From positions 1 through 5,077 of the forward strand of contig CAJOQZ010000023.1 in NCBI GenBank assembly GCA_905236585.1: a stretch of 5,077 bases of DNA, in the 5' to 3' direction. Positions 4,214-5,077 of this stretch are shown piece after piece. This DNA is from an uncultured Lachnospiraceae bacterium. GTDB lineage: Bacteria; Bacillota; Clostridia; Lachnospirales; Lachnospiraceae. Numbering within the stretch: the stretch's first letter is position 1; every line of letters begins with the position of its first letter. A program made the translations under genes and the position numbers. The notes below the pieces were generated by a model. That model worked only from the letters and a program-made list of their open reading frames with translations. It had not been told where the DNA came from and did not search any database.

Positions 4214-5077
4214 AGATGCGGCGTTTGTCGATCACCCTTACCGCCTTGCCTTCGCTTCTGGTGATGCTCTTGGGCGCGACGAGGGTTACCTTCGCTTTTA
4301 ATCCGAGCATGGACTTCAATCCGTCGACAAGGACTTTCTGACGGCTTTCGATCTCTCCGATGTTGTCGGTGAACATCTCCGGCGTCATCTCCACCTGTAC
4401 GTCAAGCGTATCGGTATTCCTCACGCGGTCGACTATGATCTGGTAGTTTGCGGCGTAGCCGTTGTTGAGCAGAACCGTTTCGATCTGCGACGGGAAGACG
4501 TTGACACCGCGGATGATCAGCATATCGTCGGAGCGTCCCTTCGGCTTTGCCATGCGCACATGCGTCCGTCCGCAGGAACATTTTTCTCTCGTCAAGCGGC
4601 AGATGTCGCGGGTGCGGTACCGCAGCAGCGGGAACGCTTCTTTGTCGAGCGACGTAAATACTAATTCGCCTTCGCTCCCCTCCGGCAGCACTTCTTCGGT
4701 GTCGGGGTCGATGATCTCCGCGAGGAAGTGATCCTCATTGATATGCATGCCCTGCTGGGCGCTGCATTCGAACGCGACGCCGGGGCCGGACAGTTCGGTC
4801 AGCCCGTATATGTCGTACGCCTTGATGCCGAGGGTCTGTTCGATATCGTGGCGCATTTCCTCGCTCCATGCCTCTGCGCCGAAGATGCCTGCTTTCAGAG
4901 GAATATCCTCCGGCGTCATTCCCATTTCCGACATCGTTTCGGCAAGATACGCCGCGTAACTTGGCGTGCAGCAGAGGATCGTTGCGGACAGGTCTTTGAT
5001 GAACATGATCTGCCGCTCGGTGTTACCCGAACTGGTCGGGATGGTTAAGCAGCCGACCTTATGGCTGCCGCCGTTCA
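4212..5077 (-). CDS. paaK: Phenylacetate-CoA ligase, 5'-truncated by the window edge
   Basis: An AMP-forming acyl-CoA ligase of the PaaK family, which activates phenylacetate or related aryl acids with ATP and CoA in the cytoplasm. The frame stays open to the right edge, so ATG 5006 is internal: the residues before it, ending in IPTSSGNTERQI, match the PaaK core. About 287 residues are visible; full-length members are about 430, so roughly 145 N-terminal residues, including the Ser/Thr-rich P-loop, lie outside. Numbered from Met 5006, motifs are CCTPSYAAYLAE (12-23), GIFGAEAWSEEMR (40-52), YGLTELSGPGVAFEC (67-81), LRYRTRDICRL (128-138), a CSCGR zinc-type turn (143-147), GRSDDMLIIRGVNVFPSQIE (157-176), and the C-terminal ITRSEGKAVRVIDKR with catalytic-type Lys254. 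No residue is obviously missing. The ACT gene follows in the same operon. The true substrate could be another aryl acid, such as indoleacetate. Confidence 0.93.
   Translation of the reverse strand, partial: NGGSHKVGCLTIPTSSGNTERQIMFIKDLSATILCCTPSYAAYLAETMSEMGMTPEDIPLKAGIFGAEAWSEEMRHDIEQTLGIKAYDIYGLTELSGPGVAFECSAQQGMHINEDHFLAEIIDPDTEEVLPEGSEGELVFTSLDKEAFPLLRYRTRDICRLTREKCSCGRTHVRMAKPKGRSDDMLIIRGVNVFPSQIETVLLNNGYAANYQIIVDRVRNTDTLDVQVEMTPEMFTDNIGEIESRQKVLVDGLKSMLGLKAKVTLVAPKSITRSEGKAVRVIDKRRI

Noticed and set aside
3797..4301. Long plus-strand reading frames opposite the ACT and ligase genes
   Set aside because: They are antisense shadows in GC-richer DNA; the minus-strand proteins have clear ACT and PaaK motifs and strong ribosome sites.
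4212..5006. ATG 5006 as the start of a short 264-aa ligase
   Set aside because: The frame is open to the window edge and the residues before this Met (SSGNTERQI) match the PaaK family, so the gene is cut by the window and is not short.

Overview
The window looks like a chromosomal segment of an anaerobic low-to-mid GC Firmicute, most likely a Clostridia/Lachnospiraceae-type gut or rumen bacterium. This is inferred from AGGAGG-type ribosome sites, TTG starts, an AAA-ATPase/PD-(D/E)XK protein of a kind common in those bacteria, a DUF4422 glycosyltransferase, and a phenylacetate-CoA ligase paired with a tandem ACT-domain protein. The species cannot be named from the sequence.

Layout. Positions 1-147 carry no convincing gene. 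They hold a strong stem-loop (24-57) and a 10-bp direct repeat containing TATAAT (114-123 and 152-161). Three plus-strand genes follow with overlapping ends: an unrecognised protein of up to 200 aa (148-750), an XRE-type DNA-binding regulator (725-1111), and a large AAA-ATPase with a C-terminal PD-(D/E)XK nuclease-like domain (1108-2712). The overlaps (26 bp, then a TTGA stop/start overlap) indicate one translationally coupled operon. After a 96-bp gap comes a DUF4422 glycosyltransferase (2809-3588), also on plus. The convergent gap 3589-3762 holds two tandem inverted repeats. The rest is on the minus strand: the 3' two-thirds of a PaaK-type phenylacetate-CoA ligase, entering from the right edge, and directly after it a tandem ACT-domain protein.

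How the genes work together. The minus-strand pair is ordinary metabolism: an aryl-acid CoA ligase with a probable amino-acid-sensing partner, as often seen in anaerobes. The plus-strand trio is the accessory part and the best candidate for an undescribed system. A regulator, an NTPase-nuclease and an unknown protein are translated as a unit, in DNA that looks more AT-rich in hand-counted samples than the metabolic genes. A self-regulated defence or mobile-element-control module is a reasonable hypothesis, but the sequence does not show a function. The glycosyltransferase stands alone, with no other polysaccharide genes in view.
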